From NCBI GenBank assembly GCA_903845115.1, contig CAIMWE010000050.1:1-64000 (forward strand): 64,000 bases of DNA, in the 5' to 3' direction. The DNA is from an uncultured Acidobacteriota bacterium. GTDB taxonomy: Bacteria; Acidobacteriota; Thermoanaerobaculia; UBA5066. This document shows, one piece after another, positions 8,041 to 16,988 of this stretch (the first letter of the stretch is position 1; every line of letters starts with the position of its first letter). Both the position numbers and the translations under genes were made by a program. The notes beneath the pieces were generated by a model. That model was not told where the DNA came from. It ran no database searches and saw nothing but the letters and a program-made list of their open reading frames with translations.

Positions 8041-10692
8041 ATGCGAAGAACGACCGCGGGTCGCCCGACGGTGATCGCTCTGGTTTCCTTCCTCGCCGGC
8101 CTCGTCCTCGCTATTCCCTCTCACCGGCTGGCCGCCGCTCCGGCGCCGGTGACCCGCCTCTACTCCGGCGTCGCCTCGGCTGGCGGAGCCAACAACACGG
8201 CGTGGCGGTCGGAGGTGGTCCTCGCGAACCCAGGGGCTGCGGCGGTGGACCTCTTGCTCGAGATCGTCCCCCGCGACCAGCAGAACGTCGTCTCGTCCAC
8301 GCCGTTGACGCTGGTCGCCGGGGAGACACGGCACCTCCCTGATCTCTACGCCGCGATGGGCGCGCCCTCGGGCGCGGGAACCCTGCGGCTGACGGGCGAC
8401 GCGCTGGCCTGGGTCAGGACCTTCAACCAGGCGGCCCAGGGGACCTTCGGAACCGATGTGCCCGGCGTGGTGACGGACGGGGGCTTCAAGGCCGGGTTAC
8501 CCGTTCTCTTCCCGATCAATACCCCGGCGGACTCCGGGAAGGAGTTCCGCTCCAACCTCCTCGTCACGAACCTCGAGTCGACGAAGGCGACGTTCACGGT
8601 GTCGGCGGGAACCTCGGTCAAGACGTTCGACCTGGAGGCCGGGACGTTCACCCAGATCAACGGCATCGGAGGCTGGCTGGGGGCGGCTCAGGGGGCGTCG
8701 GTCCTCTCAGTCGTCTCGACCGGACGGTGGTCCGGACTGGTGACCACCATCGATCCCGCCCTCGGCGACCCGACCAGCGCCCGCGGCCTGGCCACGGGGA
8801 CCCGCGACACGCGGCTCTTCGCCGGCGTCGCGTCGGCGACCGGGATGAACAACACCGTCTGGCGCTCGGAGGCCGTCCTCTACAACGCGGGGCTCAGCCG
8901 CCAATCGGTGAAGCTCGAGATCGTTCCCCGGGGCGAATCGGCCGTCGCCGCCTCCACGACCCTGAGCCTCGGGCCTTTCGAGCTGAAGTCGCTCCCCGAC
9001 GTCTACGCGGCGGTCGGGGCCGGATCCGGGGCCGGTGTCCTCCGCGTCACGGGCGACGTCCTGACCTGGGTGCGGACGTTCAACCAGGGCGCGGGTGCGA
9101 CGTTCGGGACCGACGTCCCCGAGGTGGCTCCGGGGGTCGGCTACGGGGTCGGGGCGAGCGTCGCCTTTCCGATCAGCAGCACGGCCGACATCACGACCGG
9201 ATTCCGCTCCAACTTCCTCGTGCTGAACCACGAATCGCGGGAGATCACGCTGACGTTTTCGGCGGGGACCGTCTCGGGAACGCTCAAGGTGCCTGCCAGC
9301 GCCTTCATCCAGCAGAGCGATCTCGGCGCGTACCTGGGCCTTCCGCCGGGCCAGCAGATGGTGAAGGTGAGCGGGACAGGCCGCTGGTCGGCCATCGTGA
9401 CAGCCATCGACCCCTTCCTCGGGGACCCCACGACGGTCCTCGGCTTCCTCACCGGACCGAACCCGGTCCCGACGGGGGTCGGGGCCGCCATCGGCGGCGG
9501 CTCCTCGGCGGTTATCGGCTCCGCGGGGGGATCGGTGGCGTCACCCGACGGCAGGCTCACCCTGAGCGTGCCGTCCGGGGCGCTGGCCGCGTCGAAGACG
9601 ATCACCGTGCAGCCGGTGACGAACCTGGCATGGGGCGGCCTGGGGAACGCGTACAGCCTCGGCCCCGAAGGGACGGCGTTCGCGAAGCCGGCCACGATCT
9701 CCTTCGCGCTCGCGGCCGGCGACACCTCCTCGGTTAGCCTCGAAGGGCTCGGCATCGGCTTCCAGGACGTCGACGGCTACTGGCAGTGGGTCCCCGGAGC
9801 CACGCGCGACTCGGGCGCGAACCGGATCAGCGTCTCCACCTCTCACCTCTCGCCCTGGTCACTCCTGACGGGGGTCGTGCTCCTGCCGTCGGAGGCGTCG
9901 GTGGACGTGGGACAGAAGCTGGACCTCGCGATCAGCGAGTGCTATCCGCTTCCCCTGGCCCCGCTGGCGCCCGACGACCCGCTGGCTCCCCTGGTCCCGG
10001 GGGTCCCGTGCGAAAAGATCGCGTTCCAGAAGGTACCGACCACCTCGTGGTTCGTCAACCAGGTGGGCGGCGGGAACTCCACGTTCGGGACCGTCGACGG
10101 CTTCATGAACATAGGCCACTTCACGGCGCCGGCGAAGGCGCCGAACCCGAGCACCGTCGCCGTCTCGGCGGAGTTCGCCCGGTACGCCAACCTGCGGAAC
10201 GTCACGGTCGTCTCGCACGTCACGATCGGGGGCGACCTGAAGGGGACCTTCACGCTGGCCGTCAGTACTCCGCTCAAGATGAGCTACACCGTCCGCGGGG
10301 ACGCCACGCTCAAGGCCTTCCTGTCGAACGCGGACGGGATCGCTTACGACATGACGGGGACGGTCACCATCAGCAGCCCCATCTCGTTCTCGGGCCTCAC
10401 CTGCACCTGCGCCGAGTCGGCCACGAAGCCGATCCCGGCCGACGCGGTCTTCTCGATCCAGCGGCGTCCGGCTCTCACGCAGCACTGGGTGATGCCCGGC
10501 GTGTCGTGGAACTTCACTTGTCTCCCTGGCGGGATCACCCTCCCGGTGGCCGCCCAGTACTTCCTGTCGGCGCCGGGCGACTGCAGCCAGGCCGTCTGGC
10601 TCCCGATCTCGGACGAGAAGCACCCCGCGGGGAGCTACACCTCCACCTGCAACCCGGCCTATACGGTGCAAGGGAGCTGGGACTTCCAGTAG
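8041..10692 (+). CDS. large exported protein with two duplicated modules and a ZU5-like domain
   Basis: An 883-residue secreted protein. Residues 1-33 form a Sec signal peptide (RRTTAGRPTVIALVSFLAGL then LAAAPAPV). Two near-identical beta-rich modules follow, starting at about residues 37 and 256. Each opens with TRLYSGVASA or TRLFAGVASA, contains NNTAWRSE or NNTVWRSE, and ends WVRTFNQ...FGTDVP. From about residue 485 comes a ZU5-like stretch (AGGSVASPDGRLTLSVPSGAL), then a cysteine-containing C-terminal region (CTCAE, FTCLPGG, CNPAYT). The ATG has AAAGGAG seven bases upstream. No enzymatic motif is seen; a surface or matrix role is likely. It shares no operon with its neighbours. Confidence 0.75.
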   Translation: MRRTTAGRPTVIALVSFLAGLVLAIPSHRLAAAPAPVTRLYSGVASAGGANNTAWRSEVVLANPGAAAVDLLLEIVPRDQQNVVSSTPLTLVAGETRHLPDLYAAMGAPSGAGTLRLTGDALAWVRTFNQAAQGTFGTDVPGVVTDGGFKAGLPVLFPINTPADSGKEFRSNLLVTNLESTKATFTVSAGTSVKTFDLEAGTFTQINGIGGWLGAAQGASVLSVVSTGRWSGLVTTIDPALGDPTSARGLATGTRDTRLFAGVASATGMNNTVWRSEAVLYNAGLSRQSVKLEIVPRGESAVAASTTLSLGPFELKSLPDVYAAVGAGSGAGVLRVTGDVLTWVRTFNQGAGATFGTDVPEVAPGVGYGVGASVAFPISSTADITTGFRSNFLVLNHESREITLTFSAGTVSGTLKVPASAFIQQSDLGAYLGLPPGQQMVKVSGTGRWSAIVTAIDPFLGDPTTVLGFLTGPNPVPTGVGAAIGGGSSAVIGSAGGSVASPDGRLTLSVPSGALAASKTITVQPVTNLAWGGLGNAYSLGPEGTAFAKPATISFALAAGDTSSVSLEGLGIGFQDVDGYWQWVPGATRDSGANRISVSTSHLSPWSLLTGVVLLPSEASVDVGQKLDLAISECYPLPLAPLAPDDPLAPLVPGVPCEKIAFQKVPTTSWFVNQVGGGNSTFGTVDGFMNIGHFTAPAKAPNPSTVAVSAEFARYANLRNVTVVSHVTIGGDLKGTFTLAVSTPLKMSYTVRGDATLKAFLSNADGIAYDMTGTVTISSPISFSGLTCTCAESATKPIPADAVFSIQRRPALTQHWVMPGVSWNFTCLPGGITLPVAAQYFLSAPGDCSQAVWLPISDEKHPAGSYTSTCNPAYTVQGSWDFQ

Positions 10693-10771
10693 AGGGAAAC
10701 CGGGGACGGTCCTGAAATCGTGTATTACGTGGTTGGATCGTCCATCCCCGCCGGTCGCCGTGCGGAGGCCC

Positions 10772-12319
10772 TCAGCGCCTCGAGCTGGCCCGGGTCCTCC
10801 CTGCCTCGCGGTCCAGGACGGCGAGGGCCTGGGCGTAGAGCTCCTCCACCTCGTCGCGGCTGTTGCCGATCGCCGTCAGCCCCAGCTTCCCGAACTGCGA
10901 GAGCGCCCCGACCATGTGGAAGAGGACGCCGGTCTCGGGACCCGGGCTGTAGTGGAGGCGGTTGGCGGTCGTGATCTCGATGAGGTCCTCGGGGAGGAGC
11001 CCCCGCAGGCGCCGGGAGTGGAGGTTGTCGGTGGCCCGGTAGTACTTGGCGTGGCCGGTGGGGGCGGCGAAGAGTCCGGTCGACGGGTCGAGGGCCCCCC
11101 CGGTCAGGAACTGGAGGGCGAGGAAGGGGTGGGTCGTCCCCCCCTTTCTGAGGTTGATCTCGATCGCCTGGACGTCCCAGCCGCCCGGCGCGGACGGCAT
11201 GCGGCGGGCGATGAAGTCGACGCCGAAGCGTCCGATGACGCCCAGCTCGGCGAGGACCTCCCCGACGCGCTTCCCGGCGTCCTGGATGGCCCCCCGGTAC
11301 GCCTCGTCGGCGGGGAAACGGCAACCGAGGAAGATCTGCGATCCCGGCCCGCCCAGGATCTGGTCGTGGGTGGAGACGAGCTGGCAGTTCCCCTCGGGGT
11401 CGATCTGGAGCTGGGCGGAGGGGGAGCGCTTCGAGTCTCCCTCTAGGAACTCCTCGACGACCGCGCCCATCTCCCCCATCTGCGCCATGAAGGTCTCGTA
11501 GGTCTCGCTGCTGCTGATGAACTCGAGGTCCGGCAGCTCCCCGAGAATCGCCGAGATGCTCTCCCCTTCCGGATAGTGGAACAGGGCGTTCCCCTCGCCG
11601 GAGAAGCTGTCGTCGAGCTTGACGACGGCTCGGACGAGCCCGGGGCGCCCCTTCCGGAGAAGGAAGAGGGCCTCGGCCAGCTCGCGCTCCGTTTTCAGGT
11701 TCTCGAAGCCGGCGGGGTGAGGGACGCCAGCCAGGCGGAAGGCCTTCCGGCTCCCCGACTTCGTCCCGTAGACGGCGAGCGCTGGGTCGACCCCCAGGAG
11801 CGGGATCCCCAGCTGGAGCGCCAGGCGCCGCTCGAGCGGCGTCGAGTTGAAGACCGTCAGAAACGCGACCGGCGCGTCGGCGAGGGCGTCCCTGATCCGC
11901 TCCACGAGCCGGGGCCGCTCGAGGATCTTCTCCGTGAGCGGGCGCGGGGAGGAGTCGTGGGCGCACAGCAGCGTCAGGCGCGAGCGGGCGTGGCTGGCCG
12001 GGATCCCCGCGAGGAGCTGGAAGTAGTACTCCAGGATCAGCGGGTGGACCGGCTGCGAGGTGACGTAGACGAGCCTCGCCCGCGGGTTCCGGAGCCGGAT
12101 GAGGAAAAAGAGGAGCCTCTCCTCGTAGAAGCTGATCCCGTCGATCTTGGCCAGCTCCCGCTGGTCGAGGGAGAACGACGGCACGACGACCGAGGTGTGC
12201 TTCTGGTCGGCCGCTCCCTCCACGGTCTTCCAGACCTGGAGCAGCCGCGGTTTCAGCCGCTCGAACTCCCCGAGCTCGCTCTCCAGGCCGGCCGTCCCCG
12301 GGGGGGAATCGAACGCCAT
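10772..12319 (-). CDS. PGM1-like ATP-grasp peptide/carboxylate-amine ligase
   Basis: A 515-residue protein with a pre-ATP-grasp N-terminal domain, a central ATP-grasp fold and a C-terminal segment LGLTAIGNSRDEVEELYAQA resembling the PGM1 C-terminal domain. PGM1 is the pheganomycin ligase that joins a nonproteinogenic amino acid to a peptide. ATP-grasp features include KTERELAEALFLL, AVVKLDDSFSGEGNALF and GRFGVDFIARR followed by AIEINLRKGGTTHPF, the metal-binding Glu-Ile-Asn. The divergent neighbour is ogt and no precursor peptide or tailoring enzyme is adjacent, so the substrate is unknown. It could make a small peptide or modify an amino acid. Confidence 0.75.
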   Translation of the reverse strand: MAFDSPPGTAGLESELGEFERLKPRLLQVWKTVEGAADQKHTSVVVPSFSLDQRELAKIDGISFYEERLLFFLIRLRNPRARLVYVTSQPVHPLILEYYFQLLAGIPASHARSRLTLLCAHDSSPRPLTEKILERPRLVERIRDALADAPVAFLTVFNSTPLERRLALQLGIPLLGVDPALAVYGTKSGSRKAFRLAGVPHPAGFENLKTERELAEALFLLRKGRPGLVRAVVKLDDSFSGEGNALFHYPEGESISAILGELPDLEFISSSETYETFMAQMGEMGAVVEEFLEGDSKRSPSAQLQIDPEGNCQLVSTHDQILGGPGSQIFLGCRFPADEAYRGAIQDAGKRVGEVLAELGVIGRFGVDFIARRMPSAPGGWDVQAIEINLRKGGTTHPFLALQFLTGGALDPSTGLFAAPTGHAKYYRATDNLHSRRLRGLLPEDLIEITTANRLHYSPGPETGVLFHMVGALSQFGKLGLTAIGNSRDEVEELYAQALAVLDREAGRTRASSRR

Positions 12320-12368
12320 TGCACGGAGATTCTAGAGGACGGATGATGTTCAGCAGGGAGACACCGCC

Positions 12369-12881
12369 ATGCCACTCCTCGTCGCCACTCTTCAAACGCC
12401 GATCGGACCCCTCGAGGTCGTGACAAAGGGAGGGGTGTTGTGCGGGATCACCTTCGAGGGCCGCGGCGCCTCGACCCGCGCCTGGATGGAGAAGCGGTTC
12501 GGCGAGATCGGCATCGAGGTGCACGATTCACTCGGAGAGGTGACCGAACGGATCGCCGCTTATTTCGCCGGCGACGTCAGGGCGATCGACGCGCTCCCCG
12601 TCGATACCGGCGGGACGACCTTCCAGTGCCGCGTCTGGGAGGCGCTGCGGAAGATCCAGCCCGGGACGACCGCCACGTACGGCGACGTGGCGAAGATGAT
12701 CTGGCGAGAGAAGTCCGCGCGTCCGGTGGGGATGGCGACCGGCCGGAACCCGATCCCGATCGTGATCCCGTGTCACCGCGTCGTCGCGGCCGACGGGACG
12801 CTCGGGGGATACAGCGGGGGAATCGAGCGCAAGAAGTGGCTCCTCTCGCACGAGCAGGGCCAGGGCGAGCTGGGTGGCTAG
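12369..12881 (+). CDS. ogt: methylated-DNA--protein-cysteine methyltransferase
   Basis: Suicide DNA-repair protein that transfers the alkyl group from O6-alkylguanine to its own cysteine. The active-site motif IPCHRVV places the acceptor cysteine at residue 135. FQCRVWEALRKIQPGTTATYGDVA is the DNA-binding wing and helix region, followed by RPVGMATGRNPIPI. At 170 residues it is the usual length for Ogt without an Ada domain. AGGGAG lies 14 bases upstream of the ATG. It is divergent from the ATP-grasp ligase across a 49-base gap. Confidence 0.93.
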   Translation: MPLLVATLQTPIGPLEVVTKGGVLCGITFEGRGASTRAWMEKRFGEIGIEVHDSLGEVTERIAAYFAGDVRAIDALPVDTGGTTFQCRVWEALRKIQPGTTATYGDVAKMIWREKSARPVGMATGRNPIPIVIPCHRVVAADGTLGGYSGGIERKKWLLSHEQGQGELGG

Positions 12882-12896
12882 GCGGGCAGCCCCCCG

Positions 12897-12920
12897 AAAC
12901 AACAGTCTAGAGACCTGACC
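12897..12920 (-). repeat. GGTCAGG-ACTGTG dispersed repeat, copy upstream of polyamine operon
   Basis: On the minus strand this reads GGTCAGGTCTCTAGACTGTT then GTTT. It lies between ogt and the first gene of the polyamine operon, 32 bases before the GTG start, so it probably overlaps the promoter or leader of that operon. Confidence 0.75.
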
Positions 12921-12951
12921 GCACGGTGGACGCTAGAATGCTGGCCCAACC

Positions 12952-14949
12952 GTGAGTTCCCGCGTCGCAAGCTGCCCTTCGTGCGGAGGCGAGGTCTCGT
13001 TTCGCGCGGGCTCGAGCCTGGTGTCGGTCTGCCCGCACTGCCGCGCGGCGGTCGCGCGCAAGGGGGTCGACCTGGAGGCGATCGGGCAGGTGGCCGAGCT
13101 GGTCGCCACCTCGTCGCCGTTCAAGCTGGGCCTCGCGGCGAAGCCGAAGAAGGGGATCCGGCCGTTCACGTTCGTCGGGCGACTCCAGCTCTCGACGGGC
13201 GAGGGGACGTGGGACGAGTGGCACCTCGCCTTCGCCGACGGCTCGCACGGCTGGCTGGCGGAGGCGCAGGGGGAGTTCTTCCTGATGCTCCCCGTGAAGC
13301 CGCCGGAGGTCCCCGAGTTCGCGCAGATCCAGCCGGCCATGCGCCTCGACCTGGGGGCGTACGGCGTCTTCGTGGTGGTGGACCGGCGGCAGGCGCTCTA
13401 CGCCTCGGCCGAGGGGGAGCTGCCGTTCCGCTCTCCGCCGGGGTCGGTCTTCATGTACGCCGACCTCTCCGGCGCGGACGGGAGCCTGGCGACGCTCGAC
13501 TACGGCGACGACCCTGGCCTCGACGCCTTCTACGTCGGGCGGAAGGTCGACCTCGAGAATCTGAACGTCGAGGGGGCAATCGGCTGGGACCAGCGAACGA
13601 CGGCCGCGAAGAGCGCCTCGCTGAACTGCCCGAGCTGCGGCGGCTCGCTGACGCTGAAGGACCCGGCCGGGACGAAGTCGATCGCCTGCACGTACTGCGG
13701 GTCGATCCTCTGGTCCAAGGAGAGCGGGCCGAACGCCGGAAAGTTCGGGGTCCTGGAGAAGCTGGCGGAGCCCCCCTTCGTGCCCGACGTCCCGCTCGGG
13801 TCGGCAGGAGACCTCGAGGGGAGGAAGGTGGTCGTCCTCGGGGCGCTCCGGAAGGCGTGCCAGGTGGACGAGACCTGGTACTACTGGAAGGAGTACCTCC
13901 TCAAGGAAGGGGCGACGGAGGCGTACCTCTGGCTGGTCGAGTCGAACGGGCACTGGTCGTTCGTCGTGCCGGTGGCCGCCGGCACGGTCTCCGCCGCCGG
14001 CAACGCCGTGGTGTACGGCGGGAAGAAGTACAAGCACTTCCAGAAGGCCGAGGCGGTCGTCGAGGCGGTCCTCGGAGAGTTCTACTGGCAGGTCCGGAGG
14101 GGCGAGACGACCACCGCCTCCGACTACGTCGCCCCGCCGCGGATCCTCTCCGAGGAGATCAGCGGAAACGAGGCGACCTGGTCCGAGGGGACGTACCTCC
14201 AGAAGGAGGCCGTCGAGCAGGCGTTCGCCATCCAGACGCCGCTCCCTTCGCCCGAAGGGGTCGGTGCGAACCAGCCGTGGCCGCGGGCCGAGGAGGCGAA
14301 GGGCGTCCGGCGGATCGCCGGGATCATGGCGCTGGTGACGACCCTCCTCTTTGTCGGCTTCACCGTCGCCTTCCCGCGGTCGATCGTCTTCGACAGGGAC
14401 CTGTCCCTCGTGGACAGCCCGAACTCTTCGCCGTCGGCGTGGAGCACGGGCGCCGACGCGAAGACCGACAAGGCGGAGGACCGGATCTTCCTCAGCGAGC
14501 CGTTCGAGATCCCGCGCAGCGGGAACGTCGAGGCGCACCTCGACGCGCCGACCGACAACACGTGGGTGGCCGTCGGGGTCGACCTGATCGAGGAGACGAC
14601 CGGGGAGAGCCACTCGTTCGGGCTCGTCTCGGACTACTACCACGGCGTGGACGACGGGGAGAGCTGGAGCGAGGGAGCCCGCCACCGGAACGTCTACCTC
14701 TCGCGGGTCCCGAAGGGGAGATACGTCCTGCGGCTGGAGCCGGAGTTCGAGCAGGGGAAGGCCCCGCCTGGGTACCACGTGACCCTCCGGAGCGGCGTGA
14801 CCCACTTCGGCCGGTTCGTCCTGGTCCTCTTCCTCCTGACGCTGGGACCCCTGGCGATGGGCCTCTCGTACGTCCGGTTCGAGAGCCGCCGGTGGGCGGA
14901 GAGCGACTACGAGAGCAGCTCGTCGGAATCGTCGGGGAGCGATGAATGA
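12952..14949 (+). CDS. DUF4178 protein with two zinc ribbons and C-terminal membrane anchors
   Basis: A 665-residue protein with duplicated architecture. Each half has a zinc ribbon (CPSCGGEVSFRAG...CPHC near residue 8; CPSCGGSLTLKD...CTYC near residue 224) followed by a DUF4178 domain (FVGRLQLSTGEGTWDEWHLAF in the first). Two membrane helices follow near residues 450-475 and 622-645, and the protein ends in a Ser/Asp/Glu-rich tail. DUF4178 proteins (E. coli YjfK-like) recur beside DUF350 and polyamine-synthesis genes, as here. The biochemical role is not established. GTG start; no strong ribosome binding site. First gene of an eight-gene operon. Confidence 0.8.
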   Translation: MSSRVASCPSCGGEVSFRAGSSLVSVCPHCRAAVARKGVDLEAIGQVAELVATSSPFKLGLAAKPKKGIRPFTFVGRLQLSTGEGTWDEWHLAFADGSHGWLAEAQGEFFLMLPVKPPEVPEFAQIQPAMRLDLGAYGVFVVVDRRQALYASAEGELPFRSPPGSVFMYADLSGADGSLATLDYGDDPGLDAFYVGRKVDLENLNVEGAIGWDQRTTAAKSASLNCPSCGGSLTLKDPAGTKSIACTYCGSILWSKESGPNAGKFGVLEKLAEPPFVPDVPLGSAGDLEGRKVVVLGALRKACQVDETWYYWKEYLLKEGATEAYLWLVESNGHWSFVVPVAAGTVSAAGNAVVYGGKKYKHFQKAEAVVEAVLGEFYWQVRRGETTTASDYVAPPRILSEEISGNEATWSEGTYLQKEAVEQAFAIQTPLPSPEGVGANQPWPRAEEAKGVRRIAGIMALVTTLLFVGFTVAFPRSIVFDRDLSLVDSPNSSPSAWSTGADAKTDKAEDRIFLSEPFEIPRSGNVEAHLDAPTDNTWVAVGVDLIEETTGESHSFGLVSDYYHGVDDGESWSEGARHRNVYLSRVPKGRYVLRLEPEFEQGKAPPGYHVTLRSGVTHFGRFVLVLFLLTLGPLAMGLSYVRFESRRWAESDYESSSSESSGSDE

Positions 14950-14997
14950 AGATCCACGGACCGGGGCCGCGAGAGGCGGAAGGACGGTGAGGCCAGG

Positions 14998-15165
14998 ATG
15001 AAACGCGTCTACATGATCCTCGGGTCGGCCCTGATCGCGGTGTGGGCCTGGTCCGAGTGGACCGGCTGGGAGCTGGCCCCCGACACGAAGAGAGGGGTGG
15101 TCCCGGCCTCGGCCCGGAACACGGGCGGCTTCCGCAGCTATCACTTCTGGTCAGGAGGCAAATGA
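14998..15165 (+). CDS. small membrane-anchored protein in the DUF4178/DUF350 operon
   Basis: A 55-residue protein with one hydrophobic N-terminal segment (MKRVYMILGSALIAVWAW) followed by a short polar tail rich in Arg, Gly and Ser, ending FWSGGK. Its stop overlaps the DUF350 start (ATGA), and AGG lies just upstream of its own ATG, so it looks like a real cotranslated gene. The hydrophobic segment could be a signal anchor. I recognise no family; the E. coli yjf cluster also contains a small envelope protein at a similar place. Confidence 0.6.
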   Translation: MKRVYMILGSALIAVWAWSEWTGWELAPDTKRGVVPASARNTGGFRSYHFWSGGK

Positions 15166-15392
15166 TGGACTGGTGGCACCTTCACGGAAACCAGGTGATC
15201 TCGACCCTGGTCTTCTCGGCGATCGGGATGGGGACCTTCGCGCTCTTCTTCCTGGTCCTCCCGCACATCCTCCCGTTCTCGCTGAAGAAGGAGATGGAGG
15301 AGGACCAGAACACGGCCCTCGGGATCGTGCTAGGGGCGATCGTCATCGGGATCGCCCTGATCATCTCGGCCGCGATCAGCGGCGGCGGTTGA
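15162..15392 (+). CDS. DUF350 membrane protein (YjfL-like)
   Basis: A 76-residue inner-membrane protein of the DUF350 family with two membrane helices: ISTLVFSAIGMGTFALFFLVL at about residues 14-34 and TALGIVLGAIVIGIALIISA at about residues 51-70. They are separated by the charged loop KKEMEEDQN. DUF350 proteins usually have one or two such hairpins, and this is the single-hairpin form. The start overlaps the stop of the small gene before it. DUF350 beside DUF4178 and a spermidine-synthase homologue is a known recurrent neighbourhood, though its mechanism is not known. Confidence 0.8.
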   Translation: MMDWWHLHGNQVISTLVFSAIGMGTFALFFLVLPHILPFSLKKEMEEDQNTALGIVLGAIVIGIALIISAAISGGG

Positions 15393-15399
15393 TCCCCAC

Positions 15400-16983
15400 G
15401 TGACCCGGCCTGGGGCCGATCCGGCCGGCGCCGGCGCTACCGGCGGGGTCCCCGCCCCGGCGGCCGCCCCGGGCCGTGACGGCGCGATCCGGCCGGGCCC
15501 CGTCTACCTGACGGTCCTCGTCATCGCCACCTGCGGGCTCGTCTACGAGCTGGTGGCGGGGACCCTCGCGAGCTACCTCCTCGGCGACTCGGTGACGCAG
15601 TTCTCCCTGGTGATCGGCGTCTACCTCACCTCCATGGGCCTCGGCGCCTGGCTGACCAGGTTCCTCGAGCGGGGCCTAGCGCAGCGGTTCGTGGACGCGG
15701 AGATCGCCGTCGCCTTCGTCGGCGGCCTCTCCGCCCCGATCCTCTACTTCTCGTTCTCGTCCCCCCGCTTCTTCCAGCCGGTCTTCTTCTCGGTGGTGGT
15801 CCTGATCGGCGTCCTCGTGGGCCTGGAGATCCCCCTGATGCTCCGGCTCCTCCGGACCTCGGTCGCCTTCAAGGACCTGGTCTCTCAGGTCCTGACGTTC
15901 GACTACCTCGGCGCGCTCGTGGCGTCGGTCCTCTTCCCCCTCGTGTTCGTCCCCCGGCTGGGCCTCGTCAGGACGAGCGTCCTCTTCGGCCTCCTGAACG
16001 CCGCGGTCGCGTTCGCGTCGATCCACATCTTCCGCGACCGGATCGGCTCCCCGCGGCGCCTCGTCCTGAAGGCGGCCGCGGTGACGGTCCTCCTCCTGGC
16101 GGCATTCGTGATGGCCGACCGGCTCACCAACCTGGCCGAGGAGACGCAGTACGCGGACGAGGTGCTGCTGGCCAGGACGACGCCCTACCAGCGGATCGTC
16201 CTGACTCGAAACCGAGCCGGCTTCCAGCTCTTCCTGAACGGGCACCTCCAGTTCTCCTCGGTCGACGAGTACCGGTACCACGAGGCGCTGGTCCACCCGG
16301 CCTTCGCGGTGAACCCCGGCGCGAAGCGGGTCGCGGTCCTGGGCGGGGGCGACGGGCTGGCCGTCCGCGAGATCCTGCGCCACCCCGGGGTGGAATCGGT
16401 GACGCTGGTCGACCTCGACCCGGCGATGACCGACCTCGCCCGGAACCACCCGCTCTTCCGGAAGCTGAACGGGGAGTCGCTCTCGTCGTCGAAGGTGACG
16501 GTCGTGAACGAGGACGCGATGGTCTGGCTGCCGAAGGGGACCGACCTCTTCGACCTCGTCTTCGTCGACTTCCCCGACCCGAACAGCTTCGCGGTGGGCA
16601 AGCTCTACACGGCGAGGTTCTACTCGATGCTGAAGGCGCGGCTCGACCCCGACGGGGCGATCGCGGTCCAGTCGACCTCCCCGCTCTTCGCCCGCCACTC
16701 CTTCTGGATCGTGGAGCGGACGATCGCCGCCGCGGGCTACGTGACCCGGCCGTACCACGCGGCGGTCCCGTCGTTCGGCGAGTGGGGGTACGTCCTGGCC
16801 GCGAGAAAGCCGTTCGACGTCCCGGCCAGAGTTCCCCCGGGGCTCCGCTTCCTGTCGGAGGCGAACCTCCCCGGGCTCTTCGCCTTCGGCCCCGACATGG
16901 CCCGGCTCGAGGTCCCCGTGAACCGGCTGAACACGCAGGTTCTGGTCCGGACGTACGAGCGGGAGTGGAAGAAGTTCGAGTAG
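15400..16983 (+). CDS. membrane-fused polyamine aminopropyltransferase (spermidine synthase family)
   Basis: A 527-residue protein. Residues 30-245 form about six to seven membrane helices (LVIATCGLVYELVAGTLASY onward), and the C-terminal half is a spermidine-synthase domain. The AdoMet/decarboxylated-AdoMet motif VLGGGDGLAVREI lies near residue 314, followed by VTLVDLDPAMTDLAR and FVDFPDPN. The protein would transfer aminopropyl groups from decarboxylated AdoMet to an amine at the membrane. Membrane-fused SpeE homologues are known, but their acceptors are mostly unidentified. Starts with GTG seven bases after the DUF350 stop. The speD in the same operon would supply its donor. Confidence 0.85.
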   Translation: MTRPGADPAGAGATGGVPAPAAAPGRDGAIRPGPVYLTVLVIATCGLVYELVAGTLASYLLGDSVTQFSLVIGVYLTSMGLGAWLTRFLERGLAQRFVDAEIAVAFVGGLSAPILYFSFSSPRFFQPVFFSVVVLIGVLVGLEIPLMLRLLRTSVAFKDLVSQVLTFDYLGALVASVLFPLVFVPRLGLVRTSVLFGLLNAAVAFASIHIFRDRIGSPRRLVLKAAAVTVLLLAAFVMADRLTNLAEETQYADEVLLARTTPYQRIVLTRNRAGFQLFLNGHLQFSSVDEYRYHEALVHPAFAVNPGAKRVAVLGGGDGLAVREILRHPGVESVTLVDLDPAMTDLARNHPLFRKLNGESLSSSKVTVVNEDAMVWLPKGTDLFDLVFVDFPDPNSFAVGKLYTARFYSMLKARLDPDGAIAVQSTSPLFARHSFWIVERTIAAAGYVTRPYHAAVPSFGEWGYVLAARKPFDVPARVPPGLRFLSEANLPGLFAFGPDMARLEVPVNRLNTQVLVRTYEREWKKFE

Positions 16984-16988
16984 ACCGG

